From Neolewinella lacunae (lineage in GTDB: Bacteria; Bacteroidota; Bacteroidia; Chitinophagales; Saprospiraceae): DNA of 45,710 nt. The DNA lies in assembly GCF_014349155.1 (NCBI RefSeq), contig NZ_JACSIT010000096.1, positions 1 through 45,710 on the forward strand, read 5' to 3'. The position numbers and the translations under genes are program-made. The notes beneath the pieces are model-generated. The model was not told the DNA's origin, ran no database searches, and worked only from the letters and a program-made list of their open reading frames with translations. Shown piece after piece: positions 31,911-40,690 of this stretch (the stretch's first letter is position 1; the number at the start of each line of letters is the position of its first letter).

Positions 31911-34900
31911 AGCTTTGCTCCTTTAACCTCCCCCGCACCTGCGGCCGCGCCCACCTGCTCCTCCAAGATCCGTTCCATCTCCGCCGTGATCTTTTCCTCA
32001 AAGTCGGCCTCCATGAGGTAAACCTCCCGGAATTCAACGAAGGCCCAGCGGCCGTAGGCTTTGAGCTTGTTGACGCCCGGCACCCAGTAAGTTTGCATGG
32101 TGTTGGATTTGTCTTTGACGTCTTCCCGCCGGTAGCCCTTCACCTCGACGATCAGCTGCAACGGATCTTCCGGGCCGTGGCCGTCGTCGATCAGGACGAT
32201 GAAGTCGGGAATATAGCTTTTCTGCTGGCCAGCGCTGAGGTACGGCACTTCCAGGCCAAGGCCTTGGTTCTTGACGTAGCGCAGCACGCGGGGATGATTT
32301 TCGACGATCCGGCAGAATTCCCCTTCCCAGCCACTATCCAACACGGCGTAGTTGACCGGGCTTTTGTCCTCACGCGTAGCCCACGCACCTTTGGTGGTGT
32401 GAAAGTTGACAAAGTGAGAGGTGCCGCGCGGATTGTAAGGATCGAGAATGGCGCGAATGTAGCTGTCCCCGCCAGCGGAACGGTTGATGGCGTCGTTGAT
32501 GCGGTCGCAAGCCCTATCGGCCAGCTCCTGGTACATCAATTGGGCGGGGTAAGTGCCGCCCACGCAGTCCAGGTGGGTATCCAGCCAGCGTTTTACAATG
32601 GGCTTCAGGCGGCCAAAGAGGTGCAGGTGCGGATCACCGTTGGCGTCCCGAAATTTGGTCATCATCAGGCGGGTGGTGAGGTGCATGATGATGGTAGACT
32701 GGCGCATATCTTTGGTATGCTCCAGCGTCAGGTTTTGTTCTTCTCCCACGATGCCGGATAGCAGCGTCATGGTGGCTCCGATGTCGTCAGGGGTGAGACG
32801 CATGGTATGGTCATCGTCAAAATCGGCTTCCAGTTTTTCCTGCATGGATTCCGTGCGGTAGCTCTGGACGCGGGGGAAAACGATTTCCAATTTGTCGCGG
32901 TCGGGCCGGACGGCCTTTACGTGTAGCCTTTCGACGGGGGGCTTGGGGATTACCTGTACGGCTTCGCTGGCGAAGTTGAAGGGAATACCAAGGATGTCGG
33001 CGTATTCTACGTCGAAGAGGCCATCTTCATTGAGTTCGTAATTGCGGCGGCGCAGAGCCCGGCCCACCACCTGCTCGCAGAGGAGCTGGGTCCCGAAGGC
33101 GCGCACGCCTAGGATGTGGGTTACGGTATTACAATCCCAGCCTTCCGAAAGCATCGAGACCGAAACTACGCAACGAATAGATTCGCCGAGTTTCCCAGGT
33201 TCACCTACTGTATTCATCACCTCGCGGAGGATGTCGGCTTCGCTAAGTTTATCCGCATCCGGGGCGGTTTTGCTGCTGGAATTACGCTGGCGGATTTCGT
33301 ATTTGAAGCGTTCGATTTCGTCGCTGGCGGCTTCCAGGAATCCAGCGTCGAGGGCATCGCCGGATTCGAGTTGCTTACTGTCGATTAGCAGCGTATTCGG
33401 CTTGCTGTAGGGCTCGCCGTAGGAATCGTAATTGCGGAACAGTTCAAAATGACCCGGTACAAAGTCACCGTTGCTTTTCCGGCGGAAGCCGGAGATGTAG
33501 TCATAGATCAGCTTAGAAGTGGAGGTATTGTTGCAAACGATGATGAAGCAGGGCGGAACGCTGATGGCGGCTTTTTCCCAGAGGCGATACGTTTCTGCGT
33601 AATGCCCGTAAAGCGCCTCCATGGCTGTTTTCAGGGTAGTGGGTAAATCTTGCGGGTCAATTGCTTCTTCGCCACGCGCCTTTTTGGGCATCTTCTTCCG
33701 GATATTTTCCCAGAGGTCCCGATAGACGGGTACTTCCCTGCCCGGAATATTATCGGCCACGGGAACGCGGGGGAGCTTAACAATGCCACACTCGATGGCA
33801 TCCATTAGTGAGAAGTCGGAGCAAGTCCAACCAAAGATAGACCCTTCAACGTAACCGCTTCCGCGTAGGAAAAACGGAGTGGCCGAAAGATCGATTACGT
33901 TGGTAATGCCAAGTTTGCGCTGGACGGTTTCCAGGCCGGTGATCCACATCCGGGCGGCTTCGGCTTCTTCTTTTGCTTCTTGTTTTTCCTCGCCTTTCAG
34001 GTCATCAATGGTGGTGGCGTCCTCGTCGGCTTCGTCGGCTGGTTTTTCCCGGTAGCAGTGGTGGGCTTCGTCGTTGATGACGAGAATGTTTTTGAGGCCC
34101 ATCAACTCGGGCATCACACGCTGGATCATCTGCCCTTCGGTTTCGAGGGTCTCGATGTCGTCTCCCCTGCCGCGCAGGAACTCGCGGGTACCTTTCGCCA
34201 GTCCGAGGCGTTCTCGGAGCTTAAAGGCATGGTAGTTGGTAATAACGATGCGCGCTTTTTGCATATCCTCCATCAGATCATGCGGAACCATCTGGAAAGA
34301 GCGGTAATAGTTATCCGGATCATTGGGCATGAGGACGCGAAGTCGGTCGCGGATGGTAATGCCCGGCGCTACGATGAGGAAGCCGCGGGTAAAGCGTTTG
34401 CTGGTGGGCGAACGGACGGCGTTGAGGGTGTGCCAAGCGATCAGCATGGCCATAACGGTCGTCTTACCCGCGCCAGTGGCCAGTTTTATGCAGAGCCGGA
34501 AAAGATCGGGGTTGGCTGCTCGGCTGCGGCCTTCGAGTTCTTCCAGCAGGCGTTTGCCGGTGGCCGTATTGGGGGCAACTTCCGTCAGCCAAATCATAAC
34601 CTCTACGGCTTCTACCTGACAAAAGAAGGGCCTACGGCCGGGCCAATCTTCCTTCCGCCACCATTTGAGTAACCGCTGGGTAGTAGGCGTTACATTCCAC
34701 CGGCTTTCCGGTAGCGCGCGCCACTCCCCCACCAGACTTCTGATGGCCATAATGGTATCATTGGTCTGGTAGGCCTGTTGATCGGTGCTAAGACCAAGGC
34801 TATCCTGAAACTCCAGAGTGGTTTGTGCGGCGCTTTTTCGCTTCCTACTTTTGGGGATAGGCGTAAAGAATTCAGCCTTTCTCCGCTTGCCGATGGGCTT

Positions 34901-34996
34901 GCCCGTAGGTTGACCCTCCGGGGTAAATTCCCAATGCTTAGTCGGCTCCACATAAGGTGAATTCAAAATGGGCTGGGCAAAAAAGGCGTTTGACAT
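31907..34996 (-). CDS. res: Type III restriction enzyme, Res subunit (helicase-nuclease)
   Basis: 1029 residues from the ATG at 34996; an upstream TTG would add 45 atypical residues. Res is the ATP-driven motor and nuclease that cuts DNA when unmodified sites are met. Walker A is GAGKT (175-179), DEAH at 309-312, and motifs V/VI are in SVSMLSEGWDCNTVTHILG and EQVVGRALRRRNY. The C-terminal PD-(D/E)XK nuclease has PDFIVLID (D931) and EVKGYR (E951, K953). All key residues are present. A dispersed GC-rich motif at 31933-31955 encodes the Ala/Gly tail just before the stop. It is the first gene of a five-gene operon ending with mod. Confidence 0.93.
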   Translation of the reverse strand: MSNAFFAQPILNSPYVEPTKHWEFTPEGQPTGKPIGKRRKAEFFTPIPKSRKRKSAAQTTLEFQDSLGLSTDQQAYQTNDTIMAIRSLVGEWRALPESRWNVTPTTQRLLKWWRKEDWPGRRPFFCQVEAVEVMIWLTEVAPNTATGKRLLEELEGRSRAANPDLFRLCIKLATGAGKTTVMAMLIAWHTLNAVRSPTSKRFTRGFLIVAPGITIRDRLRVLMPNDPDNYYRSFQMVPHDLMEDMQKARIVITNYHAFKLRERLGLAKGTREFLRGRGDDIETLETEGQMIQRVMPELMGLKNILVINDEAHHCYREKPADEADEDATTIDDLKGEEKQEAKEEAEAARMWITGLETVQRKLGITNVIDLSATPFFLRGSGYVEGSIFGWTCSDFSLMDAIECGIVKLPRVPVADNIPGREVPVYRDLWENIRKKMPKKARGEEAIDPQDLPTTLKTAMEALYGHYAETYRLWEKAAISVPPCFIIVCNNTSTSKLIYDYISGFRRKSNGDFVPGHFELFRNYDSYGEPYSKPNTLLIDSKQLESGDALDAGFLEAASDEIERFKYEIRQRNSSSKTAPDADKLSEADILREVMNTVGEPGKLGESIRCVVSVSMLSEGWDCNTVTHILGVRAFGTQLLCEQVVGRALRRRNYELNEDGLFDVEYADILGIPFNFASEAVQVIPKPPVERLHVKAVRPDRDKLEIVFPRVQSYRTESMQEKLEADFDDDHTMRLTPDDIGATMTLLSGIVGEEQNLTLEHTKDMRQSTIIMHLTTRLMMTKFRDANGDPHLHLFGRLKPIVKRWLDTHLDCVGGTYPAQLMYQELADRACDRINDAINRSAGGDSYIRAILDPYNPRGTSHFVNFHTTKGAWATREDKSPVNYAVLDSGWEGEFCRIVENHPRVLRYVKNQGLGLEVPYLSAGQQKSYIPDFIVLIDDGHGPEDPLQLIVEVKGYRREDVKDKSNTMQTYWVPGVNKLKAYGRWAFVEFREVYLMEADFEEKITAEMERILEEQVGAAAGAGEVKGAKL

Positions 34997-35941
34997 CAGG
35001 TCAGGGTGTAAAACAGTAAGTGAAAGCAGATGAACGCCCCCAAACGGAGGTGGGCCAAGGTAAGAATTACCCCCCACTAAATAATGCCCCATTCCCGGAA
35101 AATATCCAGGGCTGGCAAACGCAAAATGCAAGTTAAAACACCTTCATTCGCCTACCGTGCTGCGAAGCAGCAGGATCGGGCCACACTCCTTTCATCATTT
35201 ACTCCTTCTTTCCCTCCTTGTCTGGCCTATCCCAGCCTCGGGTATCAAATGACGCAACACGAGGTCAAGGCCCTCTGGCAACGCACCCTGAGTCAGGCGA
35301 TCTTCCGGAACTATGGACCTGAAAGGTAGGCAAGGTGAGGCATCTGCTACCTGTCACCAGACCGATTTTTGCTAGCCTGGAAGCATGACCTGATTGCCCA
35401 CGACCCAAAACATGGCCGCTTGGTTTTCTACCTCAAGATCAAGTGTTACCTTTTGGCGGAGACGCTGGAGGAGAATACTACTTCTTCTCCCAACGATGAC
35501 TTGACCTCCGACCGCGATTTGATGCTAAAGAACAACCCGGCAACGGCCGCAAAACCGTCCTAAACCATTTCATCACCCTGCCCAAGAAATAGGGGGCCAG
35601 ACCAATTTGTCTAGCTTGAACCTCTCCCAGCCGATGATCTATTGGGCGAAAACCCGCTACGGCTTTGGCCTGGCTAATAGACAGACTACCACTAGTGGCT
35701 GCATCAACAGGTCACTCAGGTGGCGAAGATGGTAATGAAACGTTCTGTAGGCTTGGTCGATTTGATACTGATGGCTGGTATAATCAGTCAAGCTACTTTG
35801 GGCACCGGTGCGCAGGTGCAAAGCACGTTACGAGGCCAGGTAGGTCGCTCCCGCACGCAAGGCGGCATAATGATGCCGGTCAGAGGACGATGCGGTGGTC
35901 GTCTTCGTGGAAGAGCTTTTGGAGGCGCTGGTGGATTTGGC
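34997..35941. other. Gap with decayed sequence between res and the AbiE-like pair
   Basis: About 945 bp with no intact gene. Short open stretches (for example plus strand 35369-35563, residues WKHDLIAHDPKHGRLVFYLKIK; and around 35640 with YWAKTRYGFGLANRQT) look like fragments of a lost coding sequence but match nothing I recognise. The GC level rises and falls sharply, as expected for a junction of acquired segments. A partial dispersed motif (GTGCGCAGGTGCAAAG) occurs near 35809. Confidence 0.55.
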
Positions 35942-36799
35942 TCATCGGTTCAATATGGTTTCGAAAAAGTACCTCATGGTTTGGCGGGCGGTGCTTTTAT
36001 TCGTCATCAGGGCTGTTGCGAAGGGAGTTAAGAACAGCTCCCGTTCGTCGGTTTGTATTTTATCGTAGATGGACTGCAAGGTAGTAAGTGTTTCGGGATA
36101 GTCGTGGCACAGATCCTTAACCTGCCTTCCGAGGACGACAGCGGTATGATAAATCGGAAGTGGATCAGACAGCGTATCGAAAACATCGGAAAAAACCGGG
36201 GTAGTTTCGATTTGGTCGATCGTCCCGTCAAAAAATGCTTCCATCAACAATCCGATATCACGGACGTGTTTGGTGGCTTTTTTCCAGGGGTACAATTCAT
36301 TCCAGGCGCTTAGCTTAAGCAAGACCATACCGGCCGGGCTTGGGGTACAAAAAGTTGTTCCGTCTTCCAGTTCGAATTCAATTCGTTGTGGGAAAGCCTC
36401 CATAAAGCCGGTCATATTCATGGCAATATGATCGGAATCCGAAAAGCTTATGCTCCGGCTTTTCTCCAGTGGACCGAAAGGCAAGAGATCGGTTCGCAGA
36501 CCGACGGGCCCAAAATAAACATGCGCCGACTGCCCCCTTTGGTAGCCCTGTTCGAGTAAACTTTTTACAACCCCACGATAGCTGGCCCAATCAACCAGCT
36601 GGATACCAATGTCGACGTCTTCCGTCTGTAAACCGGGACAGGCACCAAGTACGTGCGTCAGCAGTAAGTCACGCGCAAACGCACCAACTACCAAAAAGTC
36701 GGTATTCAGCCGCCGAGCTACCGTATTCAGCAACTGGAAGTATGCAACGACACCCTCACCACTGAAGGCCAAATTTTGTGAATCGATCCTGTATTTCAT
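35942..36799 (-). CDS. AbiEii-type nucleotidyltransferase toxin
   Basis: 285 residues. The N-terminal nucleotidyltransferase fold is seen as FLVVGAFARDLLL (residues about 34-46, in place of the usual GG/GS motif) followed by TEDVDIGIQLVDW with the metal-binding DxD pair. This pattern belongs to the AbiEii/AbiGii and related minimal nucleotidyltransferases that act as toxins in type IV-like abortive-infection systems by adding nucleotides to an RNA or other target. The gene starts inside the end of the antitoxin gene (44-nt overlap), the arrangement expected of a coupled toxin-antitoxin pair. Which molecule it modifies is unknown. Confidence 0.78.
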   Translation of the reverse strand: MKYRIDSQNLAFSGEGVVAYFQLLNTVARRLNTDFLVVGAFARDLLLTHVLGACPGLQTEDVDIGIQLVDWASYRGVVKSLLEQGYQRGQSAHVYFGPVGLRTDLLPFGPLEKSRSISFSDSDHIAMNMTGFMEAFPQRIEFELEDGTTFCTPSPAGMVLLKLSAWNELYPWKKATKHVRDIGLLMEAFFDGTIDQIETTPVFSDVFDTLSDPLPIYHTAVVLGRQVKDLCHDYPETLTTLQSIYDKIQTDERELFLTPFATALMTNKSTARQTMRYFFETILNR

Positions 36800-37817
36800 G
36801 GACTAATAGTTCATCCGCCGCTTCCAACTGCCGGCTTTCGTGGGTAGTGAGTAGTTCCGCCAAAATGATGAGGTCACCAACGATGGGAGCGGGCATCCGC
36901 TGTTGATCAGCATACTGCCTTGGGCTGGCATAAAAAACGCTGTAAAGATCAATAACCGTTGCGCCCTGCGGCTTACGGTTGAAAGGGGTTAAATGGTATT
37001 TTTTTACCAGTTCCCCCAACCGCTCGTTAGAATGCAAAGAGAAATTAGGCGAGCGGAGGGAGCCACTGCGGGCCATAGCTGCCCGTTCACCGCCAAGCAG
37101 CACGCCTCCCTCCGGGGACATTGCGTCGATACGCTCCAGATAATCCTCCTTCATGGCCCGAAGCTGCTGACGAAAAAGCACGGGGCGCACCTCATCGAGG
37201 TACGCATAAGCCCAGCGTTGAAACAACTCACGCCCGTGGTTAAACGCGTGGCTGCCGTCCGGCTGGGTCACCAGAAAATCGTCTTTCCGCAGATCCTCGA
37301 TGATGCCACTGATGGTCCCTAAGCTAAGTTCCATCTTTTCCGCCATCTGCCGGTAGCTGGCACTTAATAATTCGGGTTCCTCGTAGCAGGCGTAGATGAA
37401 TTTCAGGCCGTTGTACTTAAAACCCCGTCCTGAAGTTAGTGGACGTTGTGGCTGCGCAGACTGTGAATCAATGACCCAGCGGGTACTCCCGTGAACGATG
37501 CGGCAGTTCCCCGCACTGTCCAGATAGTTTATTCCCTCCTCCAGGCAACGTGCGCGAAGCTCTGGGTTGACGAAAGGAACGACAAAAACCGTTTCCGAAG
37601 GAAGAGCGGATTGTTTGGCGACGTTGATCAGGCGCTTACCCGACAGGTTCGGCTGGCTGCTGAACGGAAGTCGAAGATCCCCTGAACGAAGCCAGCCAGA
37701 CCGCCCACTGTTATCGTCATCCGTTAGGGACTCTACCGTCCAATTGGCGTCACCAAAATACTCGTTGAGGGCGATTACGGCCTGGTCCGCTACGTCAAAC
37801 TCTGCAAGTGTGTTCAT
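36756..37817 (-). CDS. AbiEi-type antitoxin with winged helix
   Basis: 353 residues from the ATG at 37817; a TTG at 37841 would add 8. The central part (GFKYNGLKFIYACYEEPELLSASYRQMAEKMELSLGTISGIIEDLRKDDFLV, about 140-195) is a winged helix-turn-helix. The N-terminal half (VFVVPFVNPELRARCLEEGINYLDSAGNCRI) resembles the domain found in large type IV AbiEi antitoxins of Bacteroidota. It would repress its own promoter and neutralise the toxin encoded immediately downstream. The overlap of 44 nt implies translational coupling and a controlled ratio of the two proteins. Confidence 0.8.
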   Translation of the reverse strand: MNTLAEFDVADQAVIALNEYFGDANWTVESLTDDDNSGRSGWLRSGDLRLPFSSQPNLSGKRLINVAKQSALPSETVFVVPFVNPELRARCLEEGINYLDSAGNCRIVHGSTRWVIDSQSAQPQRPLTSGRGFKYNGLKFIYACYEEPELLSASYRQMAEKMELSLGTISGIIEDLRKDDFLVTQPDGSHAFNHGRELFQRWAYAYLDEVRPVLFRQQLRAMKEDYLERIDAMSPEGGVLLGGERAAMARSGSLRSPNFSLHSNERLGELVKKYHLTPFNRKPQGATVIDLYSVFYASPRQYADQQRMPAPIVGDLIILAELLTTHESRQLEAADELLVHEIQDRFTKFGLQW

Positions 37818-38008
37818 CGATTTTAGCTTGTTTTGCTGCAATGAACAAGCTTTTGGCGTAAAAAGTTGTGCGATTTACCGACCAGCCGTCATCATCGCTC
37901 CCCATCCAAATTAAACCATGGCTGCAATACTCCAATTAGCAGGTCCGCCTAGTAGAAGTGGCGTTTGAAGGGGCCTTTGCGATCTATCTCACCTACCCCC
38001 TGCGGTAG

Positions 38009-38069
38009 CCCCTTTACTCCTTTCCCCCCTTCCCCCTTTACCCCTCCCCCCTTTACTCCCTTTCTCTCC
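38009..38069 (+). repeat. 60-bp polypyrimidine tract before the aminotransferase
   Basis: A nearly pure C/T stretch built from imperfect repeats of CCCCTTTACTCC ends at the -7 box TACCTTTG (38071-38078). The opposite strand has several G-runs, so quadruplex or triplex structures are possible. It lies directly upstream of the aminotransferase promoter. Confidence 0.65.
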
Positions 38070-38070
38070 G

Positions 38071-38162
38071 TACCTTTGCCCCCGCAAATGAAAACCCCGG
38101 TGCCATGCCGAAAGTATCCCACCGTTCCGATACGGTTCCTCTGTCCCCTTTCCGGAAGCTGA
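38071..38162 (+). promoter_or_regulatory. Promoter box and overlapping upstream ORF of the aminotransferase
   Basis: TACCTTTG (38071-38078) fits the -7 consensus. The first ATG downstream (38088) opens a 24-codon ORF (MKTPVPCRKYPTVPIRFLCP...) ending at 38162, in another frame, and overlaps the true start at 38105. Ribosomes starting at 38088 would bypass the main gene, so this may lower its translation. Real use is unproven. Confidence 0.4.
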
Positions 38163-39346
38163 TTCCCCTGGCCGATGCCGCCAAGGCCAAAGGCCGCCAC
38201 GTCTACCACCTCAACATCGGGCAGCCCGACATCATGACCCACCCCCGGGCCGTCGAACGCTTCCGCAAACTGGAGTGGGACATCCTCGAGTACAGCCCCA
38301 GCAACGGCATCCCCAGCTACCGCGAAGCGCTGACCACCTACTACGCCCGCTTCGGCGTCGACGTCACAGCCGACCAAATCCTGGTCACCACCGGCGGCTC
38401 CGAGGCCATCCTGTTTTTCATGCTGGCTTGCCTGGATCCTGGCGACGAAATCATCGTCCCCGAACCCTTCTACGCCAACTACAACGGCTACGCCCACATC
38501 GCCGACATCCGCGTGGTGGCCATCACCAGCCACATCGAAGACGGCTTCAGCCTGCCCAGTCCCGAGGCCTTCGCCCGCAAGATCACGCCCCGCACCAAGG
38601 CCATCATGATCACCAGCCCCAACAACCCGACCGGCGCCTGCTACAGCCCGGAAGAGTTCAACACGCTGGCCGAGATCGTCAAGAAGCACGACTTATTCCT
38701 CTGCGCCGACGAAGTCTACCGCGAATTCGCCTACGCCGAAGGGGAGCCCTTGCAGTCCATCCTCCAGCTGCCCGGTCTGGAAGAACACGCCATCGTCATC
38801 GACTCCGTCTCCAAGCGCTACAGCGCCACGGGAGCCCGCGTGGGAGCCCTGGTGTGCCGCAACGAAGCCATCCTGGCCGGCGTCGATCGCTTCGCCAAGC
38901 TGCGCCTGAGCCCGCCTGGCCTCGGACAGATGCTCTCCGAATGTATGTTGGAAAACGACGAAGCCTACCTCGCCGGCGTCAAGGACGACTACCGCAACCG
39001 CCGCGATACCGTCTACCGCCGCCTCCAGCAAATGCCCGGCGTATTCAGCTACGAACCCGGCGGCGCTTTCTACTGCTTCGCCCGCTTCCCGATTGACAAC
39101 AGCGAAGACTTTTGCCGCTGGCTGCTGGCCGACTTCGAATACCAGGGCGCAACCGTAATGCTGGCTCCTGGTCCGGGCTTCTACGCCACCCCCGGCCTGG
39201 GCCTGGACGAATGCCGCATCGCCTACGTGCTCAACGTGGATGACCTGGAAAAAGCGATGGACTGCCTGGAAAAAGCCCTGGAAGTCTACCCGGGCCGGAC
39301 GACTGCCGCGCAGCAAATTGCGAGTAGCGGCTCTGCGCGGTCTTAG
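38105..39346 (+). CDS. Class I/II PLP-dependent aminotransferase
   Basis: 413 residues. The family pattern is HLNIGQPDIMTHP, VTTGGSEAILFFMLA, ITSPNNPTGACYSPEE, LCADEVYREFAY, and the PLP-lysine block SVSKRYSATGARVGALV, with ECRIAYVLNVDDLEKAM at the C-terminus containing the carboxylate-binding Arg. The start ATG at 38105 (MPKVSHRSDTVPLSPFRKLIPLAD) fits the typical N-terminus of Bacteroidota homologues. The substrate is unknown; aspartate, alanine or aromatic amino acids are possible. It converges with the SGNH hydrolase gene, their ends overlapping by 4 nt. Confidence 0.87.
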   Translation: MPKVSHRSDTVPLSPFRKLIPLADAAKAKGRHVYHLNIGQPDIMTHPRAVERFRKLEWDILEYSPSNGIPSYREALTTYYARFGVDVTADQILVTTGGSEAILFFMLACLDPGDEIIVPEPFYANYNGYAHIADIRVVAITSHIEDGFSLPSPEAFARKITPRTKAIMITSPNNPTGACYSPEEFNTLAEIVKKHDLFLCADEVYREFAYAEGEPLQSILQLPGLEEHAIVIDSVSKRYSATGARVGALVCRNEAILAGVDRFAKLRLSPPGLGQMLSECMLENDEAYLAGVKDDYRNRRDTVYRRLQQMPGVFSYEPGGAFYCFARFPIDNSEDFCRWLLADFEYQGATVMLAPGPGFYATPGLGLDECRIAYVLNVDDLEKAMDCLEKALEVYPGRTTAAQQIASSGSARS

Positions 39347-40065
39347 TCCAAAATCCCCGCCGCAACGGGCGCCAACAGCACCTCTTCTACCCAGCGCGTG
39401 TACTGCTCGCCGCTGGGGTGGAGGTTGTCGGTAGCCACCAGTGAGGGGTTGGCCAGGCCTTCCTGGCTGATGGGCGTGATGTTGTAGAAGGGGATACCGT
39501 AGCTTTCGGTAATCGCCTTGGCGGCGGCGTTGAAATTGGCTACGCCGTTGGAGATGTCTTCGCGGCCATTCCCGAAGGGCGTAAAGGCGTAGTCGGGGAT
39601 GGAAACGACGAACACGCCCGAGGTATCCCCGCCCGCGCGCTGGATGGCGATGTCGAGCAACTCGGTAAATTCCGTCCGGTATTCGCTCAAAGACCGCCCC
39701 TGGAACTGGTTGTTGACGCCGATGAGGAGGGAAACGAGGTCGTACGTCGGGGCCAGATCAGCGCTGGCAATGCCGTTGAGCAGGTTGCGGGTGGTCCAGC
39801 CGTTGGTGGCCACAATCCGTTGATCGGTGACCCGGATGCCGCGCTGGGCCAGGGCGGCGGAGAGTTGTACGGGCCAGCGGTCTTCGGCCGCGACGCTGGT
39901 GCCGATCGTGTAGCTGTCGCCCAGGGCCAGGTAGGTGATTTCCGCCACGACGCTGTCGGTGGGCATGGGGTCAGGATTGGCGGGCGTCATCAGCATGGCA
40001 TCATCGTCTTGGCAGGCGAAGATAAAGAACAGGAATACACTCAGCAGGGTGGGCATGATTTTCAT
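39343..40065 (-). CDS. SGNH/GDSL-family hydrolase lipoprotein
   Basis: 240 residues. The signal peptide ends in lipobox IFAC (Cys 18), so the protein is lipid-anchored in the envelope. The SGNH blocks are present: I TYLALGDSYTIGTS (catalytic Ser), III LIGVNNQF (Asn), and V ATDNLHPSGEQY (Asp-x-x-His). It should hydrolyse ester bonds of lipids or sugar acetates; the substrate is not predictable. On the minus strand a TACCTTCG box (40089-40082) lies 16 nt before the ATG at 40065. An alternative ATG at codon 4 is possible. Confidence 0.87.
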   Translation of the reverse strand: MKIMPTLLSVFLFFIFACQDDDAMLMTPANPDPMPTDSVVAEITYLALGDSYTIGTSVAAEDRWPVQLSAALAQRGIRVTDQRIVATNGWTTRNLLNGIASADLAPTYDLVSLLIGVNNQFQGRSLSEYRTEFTELLDIAIQRAGGDTSGVFVVSIPDYAFTPFGNGREDISNGVANFNAAAKAITESYGIPFYNITPISQEGLANPSLVATDNLHPSGEQYTRWVEEVLLAPVAAGILD

Positions 40066-40221
40066 GGGGATGTGGGGTTTACGAAGGTACTTACGGCGAT
40101 TTACACCTACGAGGAACTTTTGCCGCCCAAAATTTTCCTCTCCGAAGGAATTTTTCTCATTGCAGGCGGCAAAAGATGCCTCGGAGGAGAAATCGCTTAG
40201 GAGGATGGTTGGTTCGGTAAG

Positions 40222-40690
40222 AGAATTTACAATTTACAATCTAACATGTAGCATTTAAAATTGCTCGGCACACATCTGCCGAAATAATTTACAATTTACA
40301 AATCAAGATGTACCATTTAAAATTGCTTTTCACACATGCCTGGCAGGAGAAATCGCTTTAGAGGGGTTATGCGCGAAAAAATCAATCGCTTTCCAAAAAT
40401 ACCACCTTCGTCAGTTTTCATCCAACCTCCCGGCGGATGCCCAATTTTAAATTGTAAATCGTAAATTGTAAATTTAATACCATCGCTCCTCGAAAGCATC
40501 GACGGACCTCACCTTCGTCAGTTTTCATCCAACCTCCCGGCGGATGCCCAATTTTAAATGTTAAATTGTAAATTGTAAATTTAGTACCATCGCTCCTCGA
40601 AAGCATCGACGGACCTCACCTTCGTCAGTTTTCATCCAACCTCCCGGCGGATGCCCAATTTTAAATGTTAAATTGTAAATTGTAAATTCA
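40222..40690. repeat. Repeat-rich gap: 62-bp and 107-bp direct repeats that face each other
   Basis: No gene lies between 40066 and 40687. Two copies of a unit of about 62 bp (starting AATTTACAATTTACAA, at 40224 and 40286) are followed by three copies of a 107-bp unit (starting CACCTTCGTCAGTTTTCATC, at 40403, 40510 and 40617, the last cut by the hemE stop). The first set carries AATTTACAATTTAC and the second its complement GTAAATTGTAAATT, so the two sets can form a large stem. AGGAGAAATCGCTT also occurs twice (about 40186 and 40347). Confidence 0.85.

Noticed and set aside
35084-35941. Small ORFs between res and the AbiE-like genes
   Set aside because: Short, without domains, and with broken frames; treated as decayed sequence.
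40403-40690. 107-bp repeats as a second CRISPR array
   Set aside because: The units are directly tandem with no unique spacers of constant length.
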